From assembly GCF_014651035.1 (NCBI RefSeq), contig NZ_BMWC01000001.1, positions 1,581,581-1,645,580 of the forward strand: a stretch of DNA of 64,000 nt, in the 5' to 3' direction. This stretch comes from Streptomyces lomondensis. Its GTDB lineage: Bacteria; Actinomycetota; Actinomycetes; Streptomycetales; Streptomycetaceae. The notes below the pieces were generated by a model. The model ran no database searches, was not told the DNA's origin, and saw nothing but the letters and a program-made list of their open reading frames with translations. The position numbers and the translations under genes are program-made. Shown here piece by piece: positions 53,203 through 61,345 of the stretch. Every line of letters begins with the position of its first letter. Within the stretch, counting starts at the first letter, position 1.

Positions 53203-54195
53203 TCACCCCTCCGACGCCGGCTCCACGTCCGCGAGGAGTTGCCCGAACGCCGCCTCGTCCACGACCGGCGTGCCGAACTGGCGGGCCTTGACCACCTTGG
53301 ACGTGCCCGAGTCCGGGTCGTTCGTGACGAGCAGGCTGGTCAGCCGGGACAGGCTCGTCGCCACGTGCAGCCCGGCCTCGGTGGCGCGGTCCTCCAGCAG
53401 GTCCCGCTCGACCGATGTGTCACCCGAGAAGGCGACCCGCATGCCCTGCTTGAGTCGCCCGCCCGGCTGATAGCGCCCCGGGTTGGGGTAGGGGCAGGCG
53501 GGCCGCTTCCGCGAGGGGCGCCAACTGCCCGGCCGGTACCCGCCGTAGCCTGCCTGCTGCCCGATGCGGGGCGAGGCGGGGCGGTCCGACCACTCGGTCA
53601 GCGGCCGGCACTCGTGGAGCGGCAGCCGTACGCCGCTCGCCGCCGCGGCCTTCAGGCTCGGCCGGAACGCCTCCGCCAGCACGCGCGCGTCGTCCAGCGC
53701 GTGGTGCGCCCGCCGCTGGACCACGCCGAAGTGCGCGGCGAGGGACTCCAGCTTGTGGTTGGGCAGCGGAAGCCCGAGCTCCTTGGAGAGCGCGATGGTG
53801 CACAGCCGCTGCCGCACCGGCGCCTCGCGCTGCGCGCGCGCGTACTCCCGGGCGATCATCTGCCAGTCGAAGACGGCGTTGTGCGCGACGAGCACCCGCC
53901 CCGCCAGCCGGGCCGTGAACTCCTCGGCGATGTCCTGGAAGAGGGGCGCGCCCTCCAGCGCCTCGCTCGTCAGCCCGTGGATCCACACCGGGCCCGGGTC
54001 GCGCTCCGGGTTGACCATCGTGTACCAGTGGTCCTCGACCTCGCCGCGCGCGTCCAGCCGGTACACGGCCGCGGAGATGATGCGGTCGTCCCGGGCCAGG
54101 CCCGTGGTCTCCACGTCAACGACCGCGTACCCCTTGGGATACGCGGTCGGCCACGACGTGGGAGAGAGGGCGGCGGTCGTCAGGTCTTCCAGCAT
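53203..54195 (-). CDS. DEDDh 3'-5' exonuclease fused to a BRCT domain
   Basis: A 330-residue DnaQ/epsilon-like protein. The exonuclease domain (about 20-190) has the ExoI motif AVVDVETTGL, ExoII LVAHNAVFDWQMI and the DEDDh ExoIII motif HHALDDARVLAEAF. A Pro/Arg-rich linker leads to a C-terminal BRCT domain (about 255-328; MRVAFSGDTSVERDLLEDRA, VVKARQFGTPVVDEAAFGQLL), like the BRCT of NAD+-dependent DNA ligase. The combination points to DNA repair or proofreading away from the replicative polymerase. ATG 54195 gives the normal start. Confidence 0.92.
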   Translation of the reverse strand: MLEDLTTAALSPTSWPTAYPKGYAVVDVETTGLARDDRIISAAVYRLDARGEVEDHWYTMVNPERDPGPVWIHGLTSEALEGAPLFQDIAEEFTARLAGRVLVAHNAVFDWQMIAREYARAQREAPVRQRLCTIALSKELGLPLPNHKLESLAAHFGVVQRRAHHALDDARVLAEAFRPSLKAAAASGVRLPLHECRPLTEWSDRPASPRIGQQAGYGGYRPGSWRPSRKRPACPYPNPGRYQPGGRLKQGMRVAFSGDTSVERDLLEDRATEAGLHVATSLSRLTSLLVTNDPDSGTSKVVKARQFGTPVVDEAAFGQLLADVEPASEG

Positions 54196-54430
54196 GGTCC
54201 CTGAGGATACGGGCCGGGACTGACACCGCCGTCCGCCAGGTGCGTCCGGCCCGTTCTTCCGACACTCCCTCAGGCGTGTTGTCCGGTCTGTCCGTTCGCG
54301 AGTCGTACGTCCGAGCGATGTCCGGCACTCCGTATTGGTGGAGATCGCCAAGAAGCAAGCGCGTACCGTCGGTAATACTTGTGGGTAACAACGTCTGGTG
54401 GGGGCCGGGCGGCGGTCCTACGGTGCAGGC
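54196..54430. promoter_or_regulatory. Divergent intergenic region, exonuclease / AGMO-like gene
   Basis: A 235-bp gap that must hold promoters for both divergent genes. It is slightly less GC-rich around 54345-54400 (GGTAATACTTGTGGGTAACA). I cannot assign a specific operator. Confidence 0.35.
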
Positions 54431-55792
54431 ATGCCGAACCTGCCCGATGTCGTGCTGTGGTCGATACCCGCGTTTGTGCTGCTCACCGTGGTCGAGATGG
54501 TGAGCTACCGCCTCCACCCCGACGAGGAGGCGGCGGGCTACGAGGCGAAGGACGCCGCGACGAGCATCGGCATGGGGCTCGGCAGCCTCGTCTTCGACTT
54601 CCTGTGGAAGATCCCGATCGTCGCCGTCTACACGGCCCTCTACGAACTCACGCCCCTGCGCGTTCCCGTCCTGTGGTGGACGGTCCCGCTGATGCTGCTC
54701 GCGCAGGACTTCTTCTACTACTGGTCCCACCGCGGCCACCACGTCGTCCGCATCCTGTGGGCCTGCCACGTCGTCCACCACTCCAGCCGGAAGTTCAACT
54801 TCACCACCGCGCTGCGCCAGCCCTGGACGTCCCTGACCGTGTGGCCGTTCTACGTGCCCCTCATCGCCGCCGGGGTGCACCCCGCCGCGCTCGCGTTCTG
54901 CTCCTCCGCGAACCTCGTCTACCAGTTCTGGATCCACACGGAGCGGATCGACAGGATGCCCCGCTGGTTCGAGTTCGTCTTCAACACCCCCTCGCACCAC
55001 CGGGTCCACCACGCCTCCCAGGGTGGTTACCTCGACCGCAACTTCGGCGGCATCCTCATCGTCTGGGACCGGCTGTTCGGCTCGTTCGTCGCCGAGACCG
55101 AGCGGCCCCGGTACGGACTGACCAAGAACATCGACACGTACAACCTGCTGAAGGTGGCGACACACGAGTACGTGGCGATCGCCAAGGACCTGAGGGCGGC
55201 GCGCAGTTGGAGCGAGCGCGCGGGGCGGGTGTTCCGGGGGCCGGGGTGGGGGCCTGCGCGGGCGCAGGCTCCGGCGCCGACCGCCGGGTCGGGTACGGCG
55301 GCGCCTCCGGCTACGGCAGCAGCTACGGCGACGGCAACAGCTACGGCAACAGCTACGGCAACGATTACGGTTACGGACCCGGCCACAGTGACAGCCGCGG
55401 CTAAGGCCCCTGCTGCGGGCTCGGCCGAGACTCAGGACACGGCCTCATCGCCGGTCGGCGAGAGCGCGCGGGTGGGGAAGGGCGCGTCGGTCGGCGAGAG
55501 CGCGCGGGTGGGGGAGAGCACGTCCGTCGGCGAGAGCACGCAGGCGGACAAGAGCGCGCCCGCAGGCGAGAGCGCGCGGGTCGGGAAGAGCGCAGCCGCA
55601 GGCGAGAGCGCGCGGGTCGGGAAGGGCCCAGACGCCGGCCAGAGCACGCGGGTCGGGAAGGGCCCAGACGCCGGGAGCACGCGGGTCGGCAAAGGCGCAG
55701 ACGCCGGGAGCACGCGGGTCGGCAAAGGCGCAGACGCCGGGAGCACGCGGGTCGGGAATGGCACAGACGTCGGGAAGAGCGCACCGGCGTGA
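54431..55792 (+). CDS. Fatty acid hydroxylase superfamily membrane oxygenase, alkylglycerol monooxygenase-like, with repetitive tail
   Basis: A 453-residue protein, usually labelled sterol desaturase family. The membrane di-iron core (about 1-255) has the His clusters HRGHH (100-104), HVVHH (113-117) and HHRVHH (189-194). Segments FNFTTALRQ, YQFWIHTE, FNTPSHHRVHH and LDRNFGGILIVWDRLFGSF are strikingly like animal alkylglycerol monooxygenase (AGMO/TMEM195), which cleaves ether lipids. Residues about 276-453 are a low-complexity tail: an Ala/Thr run, then some ten copies of a GESARVGKG-like unit. It ends in a GTGA overlap with the lysoplasmalogenase gene. The true substrate is unproven. Confidence 0.9.
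   Translation: MPNLPDVVLWSIPAFVLLTVVEMVSYRLHPDEEAAGYEAKDAATSIGMGLGSLVFDFLWKIPIVAVYTALYELTPLRVPVLWWTVPLMLLAQDFFYYWSHRGHHVVRILWACHVVHHSSRKFNFTTALRQPWTSLTVWPFYVPLIAAGVHPAALAFCSSANLVYQFWIHTERIDRMPRWFEFVFNTPSHHRVHHASQGGYLDRNFGGILIVWDRLFGSFVAETERPRYGLTKNIDTYNLLKVATHEYVAIAKDLRAARSWSERAGRVFRGPGWGPARAQAPAPTAGSGTAAPPATAAATATATATATATATITVTDPATVTAAAKAPAAGSAETQDTASSPVGESARVGKGASVGESARVGESTSVGESTQADKSAPAGESARVGKSAAAGESARVGKGPDAGQSTRVGKGPDAGSTRVGKGADAGSTRVGKGADAGSTRVGNGTDVGKSAPA
55310..55375 (+). repeat. 12-bp repeat tract in the AGMO-like gene
   Basis: Repeated ACGGCAACAGCT-type units. In the annotated frame they encode Thr-Ala runs; in the +1 frame the same DNA encodes Tyr-Gly-Asn-Ser repeats leading to a stop at 55404. 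Confidence 0.75.
55448..55790 (+). repeat. 33-36-bp minisatellite encoding the GESARVGKG-type tail
   Basis: About ten degenerate units around GGCGAGAGCGCGCGGGTCGG and GGGAGCACGCGGGTCGGCAA. The units are 18-36 bp long, always multiples of three, so the reading frame is kept. Variation is greatest in the middle. It encodes residues about 340-453 of the membrane oxygenase. Confidence 0.85.
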
Positions 55793-56469
55793 CCCCCTCG
55801 CGCCTCCTCCTCGCCGCCTTCGGGCTCGCCGGCGCCGCCGACCTCGTCAGCCTCGCGCTCGGTTTCGACGCCGGGCACGTCGTCGCCAAGCCCCTGCTGA
55901 TGCCGCTCCTGGCCCTGTGGGCCGCCCTGCGCCGGGCGCCCCGGCCGCTGCTCGCCGCCCTGCTGTTCGGCTGGGGCGGAGATGTCCTGCTGTTGTCCGA
56001 CGCCGAACCGGCCTTCCTCGCCGGCATGGGCAGCTTCGCGGCGGGACACGTCTGCTACCTCGTCCTCTTCGGGACGTACGGCAGCCGGAACGCGGTCCCA
56101 CGCGCGCGTGCGGGCCTGCTCGCCCTCGGCTACGCCACCGCCCTCGCCGCGACCGTCGCGCTGCTGTGGCCGGATCTGCCCGCGGACCTGCGCGTGCCCG
56201 TCGCCGGGTACAGCCTCCTGCTCACGGCCATGGCGTACCGGGCCGCCACCCGGCTCGGCCTCTTCACCGGACTCGGCGGCGCGCTCTTCCTGCTCTCCGA
56301 CACGCTCATCGCGACCGGCGTCGCCGACTGGCCGCAGCCGCCCGCCCCCGACTTCTGGGTCATGCTCACGTACATCGCCGCGCAGGCCCTGCTGGCCGGG
56401 GGAACGCTCGGGGCGCTCAACGCGCGCAGGGCACCGGCCGCGACGTACGGCGAGATGCGGGCCGTCTGA
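55789..56469 (+). CDS. Lysoplasmalogenase (YhhN/TMEM86 family)
   Basis: Integral membrane hydrolase family that cleaves the vinyl-ether bond of lysoplasmalogens. The 226-residue protein has about eight transmembrane helices and the family aspartates in LLFGWGGDVLLLSDAEPAF and GALFLLSDTLIATGVADW. The GTG start at 55789 overlaps the stop of the AGMO-like gene as GTGA, so the two are translationally coupled. Because both families act on ether-linked lipids in animals, the pair may form an ether-lipid breakdown unit (inference). Confidence 0.9.
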   Translation: MTPSRLLLAAFGLAGAADLVSLALGFDAGHVVAKPLLMPLLALWAALRRAPRPLLAALLFGWGGDVLLLSDAEPAFLAGMGSFAAGHVCYLVLFGTYGSRNAVPRARAGLLALGYATALAATVALLWPDLPADLRVPVAGYSLLLTAMAYRAATRLGLFTGLGGALFLLSDTLIATGVADWPQPPAPDFWVMLTYIAAQALLAGGTLGALNARRAPAATYGEMRAV

Positions 56470-56481
56470 GCCCCGCCGGTG

Positions 56482-57498
56482 TCACCAGCGGATGGGCACC
56501 GGCAGCGCCGTCAGCAGCCCGGACACCGCGACCACCAGGCCCAGGACGACGACCTCCGCCCGGGCCGGCGCGCAGGCCGTCAGCGGATCGGCCGCCCGGC
56601 GCAGGCGGCGCCGCGCCCACAGGGCGAGCGCGGCCACGGCGATCGCGAGGAGCACCTTGGCGAGCAGGGCGCGCCCGTACGCCGTCGCCGTGAGCTGCTC
56701 CAGGACCGTCTCCGGCGGCATCCGGCGCAGTGAACTCCCCACGCCCGTCGCGGTGATGGCGGCCAGCAGCACGGCCGCCACGCGCGCGTAGAGGCCCAGC
56801 AGGGCCGCACCCGCCTCCGTGCCCTGCCGGCCGTGCCACAGCCGCAGGATGCGCAAGGCGTGCAGCAGCCCGCCCGCCCACAGCGCAGCGCAGGTCAGGT
56901 GGACGAGCGTCAGCGCGGAGCCGGTCAGCGGGGCGTGCTCGGGCGCGGGGTGCGCGCGCAGGGCCTCGGCGACGATCACGGCGGCCAGCGGCCACACCTG
57001 CGTGGCCGGCCGGCGCGACATGGCGCACAGCCCCGCCACGAGGAACGCGTTGACCTCCAGCAGGGCGAGCTTGCCGTCCCGGGAGGCGTAGAGCCCGCCG
57101 ACGTCGATGTCCGACAGGCCGTCAGGGACGAGATTGCCCGTGGCCACGACCGAGGCGAGCCCCAGAGCGGCGACGAAACCGGCGGTGGCCGCGAAGGGCG
57201 ACCAACTCGGGGGCACGCCCGAAGGCCCGATCTCCGCGCCCGGTACGGACCGCGCCAGCCGGTTCACGAACAGCTCGCCGACCGGTATGCACAGCGCCGC
57301 GAACAGCACCGTACGCAGCAGGGCTATGCCCCCGGCGCCGGGCGCTTCCGCCTCCCCGGTCCCGTCCAGCGCGACGGACGGGCCGAGCAGCGGGATCAGC
57401 GCGGCCAGTGCCACCAGCACCAGGACGGCGGCGGCCCGGCCCGCACCGGCACGCCCCTTCGCCTCGGCCACTCCGGGTGAAGATCCTGTCAAGGTCAC
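56482..57498 (-). CDS. CopD family membrane protein
   Basis: A 338-residue membrane protein with about eight to nine hydrophobic helices. The CopD domain is recognisable in TGSALTLVHLTCAALWAGGLLHALRILRLW, with the conserved His and Trp positions, and in KVLLAIAVAALALWARRRLRR. CopD proteins are linked to copper uptake or transfer; no CopC-like partner is adjacent. It is convergent with the lysoplasmalogenase gene, with only 12 bp between the stops. Confidence 0.88.
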   Translation of the reverse strand: MTLTGSSPGVAEAKGRAGAGRAAAVLVLVALAALIPLLGPSVALDGTGEAEAPGAGGIALLRTVLFAALCIPVGELFVNRLARSVPGAEIGPSGVPPSWSPFAATAGFVAALGLASVVATGNLVPDGLSDIDVGGLYASRDGKLALLEVNAFLVAGLCAMSRRPATQVWPLAAVIVAEALRAHPAPEHAPLTGSALTLVHLTCAALWAGGLLHALRILRLWHGRQGTEAGAALLGLYARVAAVLLAAITATGVGSSLRRMPPETVLEQLTATAYGRALLAKVLLAIAVAALALWARRRLRRAADPLTACAPARAEVVVLGLVVAVSGLLTALPVPIRW

Positions 57499-57565
57499 CC
57501 CAGGATCTTCACCACCTCCACAGGGCCGGGCAAGTCAGAAGAACAATCCTGCCGCAGGCACGAAG

Positions 57566-57595
57566 CGGGCCGGGCAGGTGTTCCCGCCCGGCCCG
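57566..57595. terminator. Terminator downstream of the subtilisin genes
   Basis: CGGGCCGGGC (57566-57575) pairs with GCCCGGCCCG (57586-57595) around a 10-nt loop. It lies about 20 bp beyond the subtilisin stop on the minus strand. Confidence 0.82.
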
Positions 57596-57614
57596 GATCG
57601 TCTTCACATCAGTT

Positions 57615-59147
57615 CTACTTGGTCACCGCGTCCAGCGCGTCCGTGATGCCCCAGCCGTAGAAGCCGTTGCGGTTCTTCGAGCCCTCGCACACCACGTCGA
57701 TCTTGCCGTCGGCGTCGATGTCGTACGGGTCCGTGCACGGCGTGGCGTCGGCCTGCGCGTACAGCAGGGCCTTCACCAGGGCCGGGGAGGCGTACGGGTG
57801 CGTCGACTTGATGAGCGCGGCGACGCCCGCGACGTGCGGGGACGCCATCGACGTACCGGCCATGTAGCCCCACTTGCCGCCCGGCAGCGTGCCCAGGATG
57901 AGGCCGCTCGTGGCCGGCGCCTCCGGCTTCTGGTACGCCGTCGAGTCGCCGCCCGGCGCGGCTATGTCGGCCACGCCCAGACCGTAGTTGGAGAAGGACG
58001 ACTTGATGCCCTTCGCGCCCGTCGAGGCGACCGTGACGACACCCGGCAGCTGGGTCGGGATGTCGAGGCACTCGGACGGGTCGACGACCCGCTCGCCCGG
58101 CGTGGTGTCGTTCGGGGACGACGGGTCGGCGATCTCGTCGGACGCGAGGTCGTAGTTCTCGTTGCCGGCCGCCGCGACGTTGACCGCGCCCTTCTTCTCC
58201 GCGTACCGCGAGGCGCGCGTGACGGCCTCCACGAGCGCCTTCTGGTCCGGGTCGTTCTTGCAGTTGAAGTACCAGGGGTCGGTGTAATAGCTGTTGTTCG
58301 TCACGTCGACCCCGTGCTCGGCCGCCCACACGAAGCCGCAGACCACGGCCTCCGTGTAGAAGAAGCCGGCCGTGGTGGACACCTTGATGCCGGAGACCTT
58401 CACGCCGGGCGCGACACCCGTCATGCCGACGCCGTTCTTGGCGGCGGCGATCTCACCCGCCACGTGCGTGCCGTGCGGGCTCTCCGACGCGCCCGGCCGC
58501 CAGGCCCCGTCGGAGGTGTCCGGCTTGCCCGTCACGCAGTTGACCGACGCGCCGCGGTCGAAGTTGGGCGCGATGTCCGGGTGGGTGTCGTCGACGCCGG
58601 TGTCGATCACGGCGACCGTGACGTCCTTGCTGCCCAGCGACTTCTCGTGCGCCTTGTCCGCCTTGATGGCGGGCAGATCCCACTGCAGGGACTCCAGCGG
58701 GTCCTGCCCGGCCGCCGCCTCAGCCTTCGCGACCTCGGCCGCGCTCAGCACCTTCGGCGCGCCCAGGTCGCCCGTCGACGCCGCGGGCAGCGGCGCGGTG
58801 CGGGTGGCGCCGGCCGACTCCACGCCGCGCACCGTGCGGATGCTCTTGGCGAAGTCCGGGTTCGAGGAGTGGACGACGATGACGCCGATCTGGTCGTACG
58901 ACGTCACGATCGTGCCGCCGGCCTTGGCGACGGCCTTCTTCACGTACGCCGAAGTGCCGTGTCCCGGCTTGACGTTGACGACGTAGCTGAGGGAGGTCGC
59001 GTCGGCCGGGGCCGCTGCGGGGGCCGGGGCCGGGGCGTCCTCGGCGGCCGTGGCCGCGGTGTTCGGCAGGAACGCGAGGGCCGTGGCCATGGCCATCCCG
59101 GCCGGGATCGCGGCGGCGCGGCGGTAGCGCGCGTGCGGCGCTGTCAT
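57615..59147 (-). CDS. Secreted subtilisin-like serine protease (S8), downstream copy
   Basis: A 510-residue extracellular protease. It has a signal peptide (about 1-35), an I9-like inhibitor propeptide (about 50-120) and an S8 catalytic domain. The triad is D182 (AVIDTGVDDTHPD), H225 (HGTHVAGE) and S433 (GTSMASPHVAG), with the oxyanion asparagine N329. Near the C-terminus is a DIDADGKID loop that looks like a calcium-binding EF-hand/dockerin loop. It is a tandem paralogue of the next gene upstream, with 58 bp between them. Confidence 0.95.
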   Translation of the reverse strand: MTAPHARYRRAAAIPAGMAMATALAFLPNTAATAAEDAPAPAPAAAPADATSLSYVVNVKPGHGTSAYVKKAVAKAGGTIVTSYDQIGVIVVHSSNPDFAKSIRTVRGVESAGATRTAPLPAASTGDLGAPKVLSAAEVAKAEAAAGQDPLESLQWDLPAIKADKAHEKSLGSKDVTVAVIDTGVDDTHPDIAPNFDRGASVNCVTGKPDTSDGAWRPGASESPHGTHVAGEIAAAKNGVGMTGVAPGVKVSGIKVSTTAGFFYTEAVVCGFVWAAEHGVDVTNNSYYTDPWYFNCKNDPDQKALVEAVTRASRYAEKKGAVNVAAAGNENYDLASDEIADPSSPNDTTPGERVVDPSECLDIPTQLPGVVTVASTGAKGIKSSFSNYGLGVADIAAPGGDSTAYQKPEAPATSGLILGTLPGGKWGYMAGTSMASPHVAGVAALIKSTHPYASPALVKALLYAQADATPCTDPYDIDADGKIDVVCEGSKNRNGFYGWGITDALDAVTK

Positions 59148-59205
59148 GCTGTCTCCAGTTCGTTCGCGGTACGAGCGGGCTGTGCGGAAAGTCGTGAAGG
59201 CGCGG

Positions 59206-60735
59206 TCACTTGACCGCGCGCAGCGCGTTGACGATGCCGTGGCCGTAGAAGCCGTTGACGCGCTTGCCGCCCTCGCACACCGCGTCCTGCGTGCCGTCGC
59301 CGTCCTGGTCGTAGGACTCGGGGCAGGCGGTCCGGTCGGCCTGCGCCTTCAGCATCGCCTGGAGCTGGGCCGGAGACGCCCAGGGGTGCTTGGACTTCAG
59401 CAGCGCGGCGACACCGGAGGCGTGCGGGGAGGCCATCGAGGTGCCCTGGAGGAAGGCCCACGCGCCGTTCGGCATGGTGGACAGGATGCGGCCGTCCTTG
59501 GACGGCGTGTCCGGTATCTGGTAGCGGCGGTCACCACCCGGGGCGGCTACGTCGACGACGCCCTTGCCGTACGTCGAGAAGTACGACTTGACGCTGTTGA
59601 CGCCGGTCGAGCTGACCGTGACGACACCCGGCAGCTGGGTCGGGATGTCGAAGCACTCGTGCGGGTCGATGGTGCGCTCGACGGGCGTGGTGTCGTTCGG
59701 GCTGGAGTCGTCGACGATCGCGTCCGCGTCCAGGTCGTGGTTGGAGTTGCCCGCTGCGGCGACGTTGAGCGTGCCCTTCTTCTGCGCGTACAGCTGCGCC
59801 CGGTTGACCGCGGTGACGACCGCCCGCTGGTCCGGGTCGTCCATGCAGTTGTAGAGCCACGGGTCGACGTAGTAGCTGTTGTTCGTGATCTCGACACCGT
59901 GGTCGGCGGCGAACACGAACGCGCAGACGACGCTCTCCGGGTAGAAGAGGCCGCTCGCCCGGTCGGTCACGTTGATGCTGGACACCTTCACACCAGGAGC
60001 GACGCCCGCCACGCCGATTCCGTTGCGCGCGGCGGCGATCTCACCGGCCACGTGCGTGCCGTGGTAGTCCTCCGGGGTGTACGGCCGCCAGGCGCCCTCG
60101 CTGGTGTCGGGCTTGCCGCCGGCGCAGTTGGCGGACTGGGAGGCGGAGAAGTTCGGGGCGATGTCGGGGTGGGTGTCGTCCACGCCGGTGTCGATCACGG
60201 CGACGGTCACCTTGCGGCTGCCCGGGTTGATCTGCGCGGCCCGGTCGGCGCCGATCGCGCGCAGGTCCCACTGGTCCGCTTCGAGGGGCTCGCTCTCGGG
60301 CGTCTGCGCCGAGGCGGCCTCGGTCCGCTTCGCCTGCGCGGCGGTCAGGTACTCCGCCGCCCCCTCCTCCTTCGTCCCCGCGGCCGTCAGCGGCGCCGTC
60401 CGTGTCGCACCCGCCGACTGGACCCCGCGGGCCGTGCGGATGGTCTTGGCGAAGTCGGCGTTCGAGGAGTGGACGACGATCACGCCGATCCGCTCGTACG
60501 TGGTCACGACCGAGCCGCCGGCCTTCCCGATCGCCTTCTTCACCGACGCGATCGTGTGCCGGTCGACCTTGGTGTTGACGACGTACGCCAGCTTCGGCGC
60601 GTCGGCCGACCGGGTGGCCGGCTCCGCCTGCGGGGCCGCCGAGGCGGCGGCGGGCAGGAAGCCCAGCGAAGCGGTCAGCGACAGCACGACGGGCACGGCG
60701 AGGGCGAGCCGGCGTCTGGAACGCAGATGAGACAT
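59206..60735 (-). CDS. Secreted subtilisin-like serine protease (S8), upstream copy
   Basis: A 509-residue paralogue of the downstream protease with the same layout. It has a signal peptide (about 1-33), an I9-like propeptide and an S8 domain with D182, H225 and S433 at identical residue numbers and oxyanion N330. The C-terminus has a DQDGDGTQD calcium-type loop and ends in the shared NGFYGHGIVNALRAV motif. I start at ATG 60735, directly before the basic n-region; an upstream in-frame start 42 bases earlier lies in the leader. Both genes are likely in one transcript. Confidence 0.95.
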   Translation of the reverse strand: MSHLRSRRRLALAVPVVLSLTASLGFLPAAASAAPQAEPATRSADAPKLAYVVNTKVDRHTIASVKKAIGKAGGSVVTTYERIGVIVVHSSNADFAKTIRTARGVQSAGATRTAPLTAAGTKEEGAAEYLTAAQAKRTEAASAQTPESEPLEADQWDLRAIGADRAAQINPGSRKVTVAVIDTGVDDTHPDIAPNFSASQSANCAGGKPDTSEGAWRPYTPEDYHGTHVAGEIAAARNGIGVAGVAPGVKVSSINVTDRASGLFYPESVVCAFVFAADHGVEITNNSYYVDPWLYNCMDDPDQRAVVTAVNRAQLYAQKKGTLNVAAAGNSNHDLDADAIVDDSSPNDTTPVERTIDPHECFDIPTQLPGVVTVSSTGVNSVKSYFSTYGKGVVDVAAPGGDRRYQIPDTPSKDGRILSTMPNGAWAFLQGTSMASPHASGVAALLKSKHPWASPAQLQAMLKAQADRTACPESYDQDGDGTQDAVCEGGKRVNGFYGHGIVNALRAVK

Positions 60736-60988
60736 GGGGTCTCCACATCCTCCGGAAACGAAACCGGCCCGAGGCACAGGTGGTGCTCGGGCAGGTACAT
60801 GACGAGGTGGTGCAGGGCGAAGCTATCCCGGGCTCTCGCTGGCCAGCAACGTTTTGTCGAAACGACTTCGGAAAGAACGCGACGCGGTTGAACCGCTCCT
60901 CGCGTGCCGCCGTGACGTTGGACAGGGAGCGCGAGGACACTCGCCTCCGTCCCCGTACCTACCGCTTCCGTCACTACGAGGAGACTCC

Positions 60989-61345
60989 GTGGCCACCGAC
61001 GCACCGCCCCCCTCGAAAGAGCAACACAAACTCCCCTCACCCGAGGAGTTCAGCGAGGTGCAGGAGAGCGCGGAGTTCGGTGAACTGCGCCGCTCCTACC
61101 GCTCCTTCGCCTTTCCGCTGACCGTCGCCTTCATCGCCTGGTACCTGCTGTACGTCCTGCTGTCGAACTACGCGGGCGGCTTCATGGGCACCAAGCTGTT
61201 CGGCAACATCAACATCGCCTTCGTCCTCGGCGTCGCCCAGTTCATTACCACGTTCCTCATTGCCTGGTGGTACTCGAAGCACGCCGCCGCGAAGCTCGAC
61301 CCCAAGGCCGAGGCCATCAAGTCCCGGATGGAGGGCGGCGCATGA
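60989..61345 (+). CDS. DUF485 small membrane protein
   Basis: A 118-residue protein of the DUF485 family. A charged N-terminus is followed by two transmembrane helices (about 46-66 and 79-100), with the conserved FGELRRSYRSFAFPLTVAF and FLIAWWYSKHAAAKLDP segments. These genes typically precede acetate/solute:cation symporter genes (yjcH-actP in E. coli), as here. The GTG start has GAGGAG five bases upstream. Its stop overlaps the symporter start by four bases. Confidence 0.93.
   Translation: MATDAPPPSKEQHKLPSPEEFSEVQESAEFGELRRSYRSFAFPLTVAFIAWYLLYVLLSNYAGGFMGTKLFGNINIAFVLGVAQFITTFLIAWWYSKHAAAKLDPKAEAIKSRMEGGA

Noticed and set aside
54379..55404. A plus-strand frame ending in the Tyr/Gly-rich tail as a separate gene.
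   Set aside because: Upstream of the tail this frame has no domain and is out of phase with the oxygenase. The tail matters only as a possible frameshift product.
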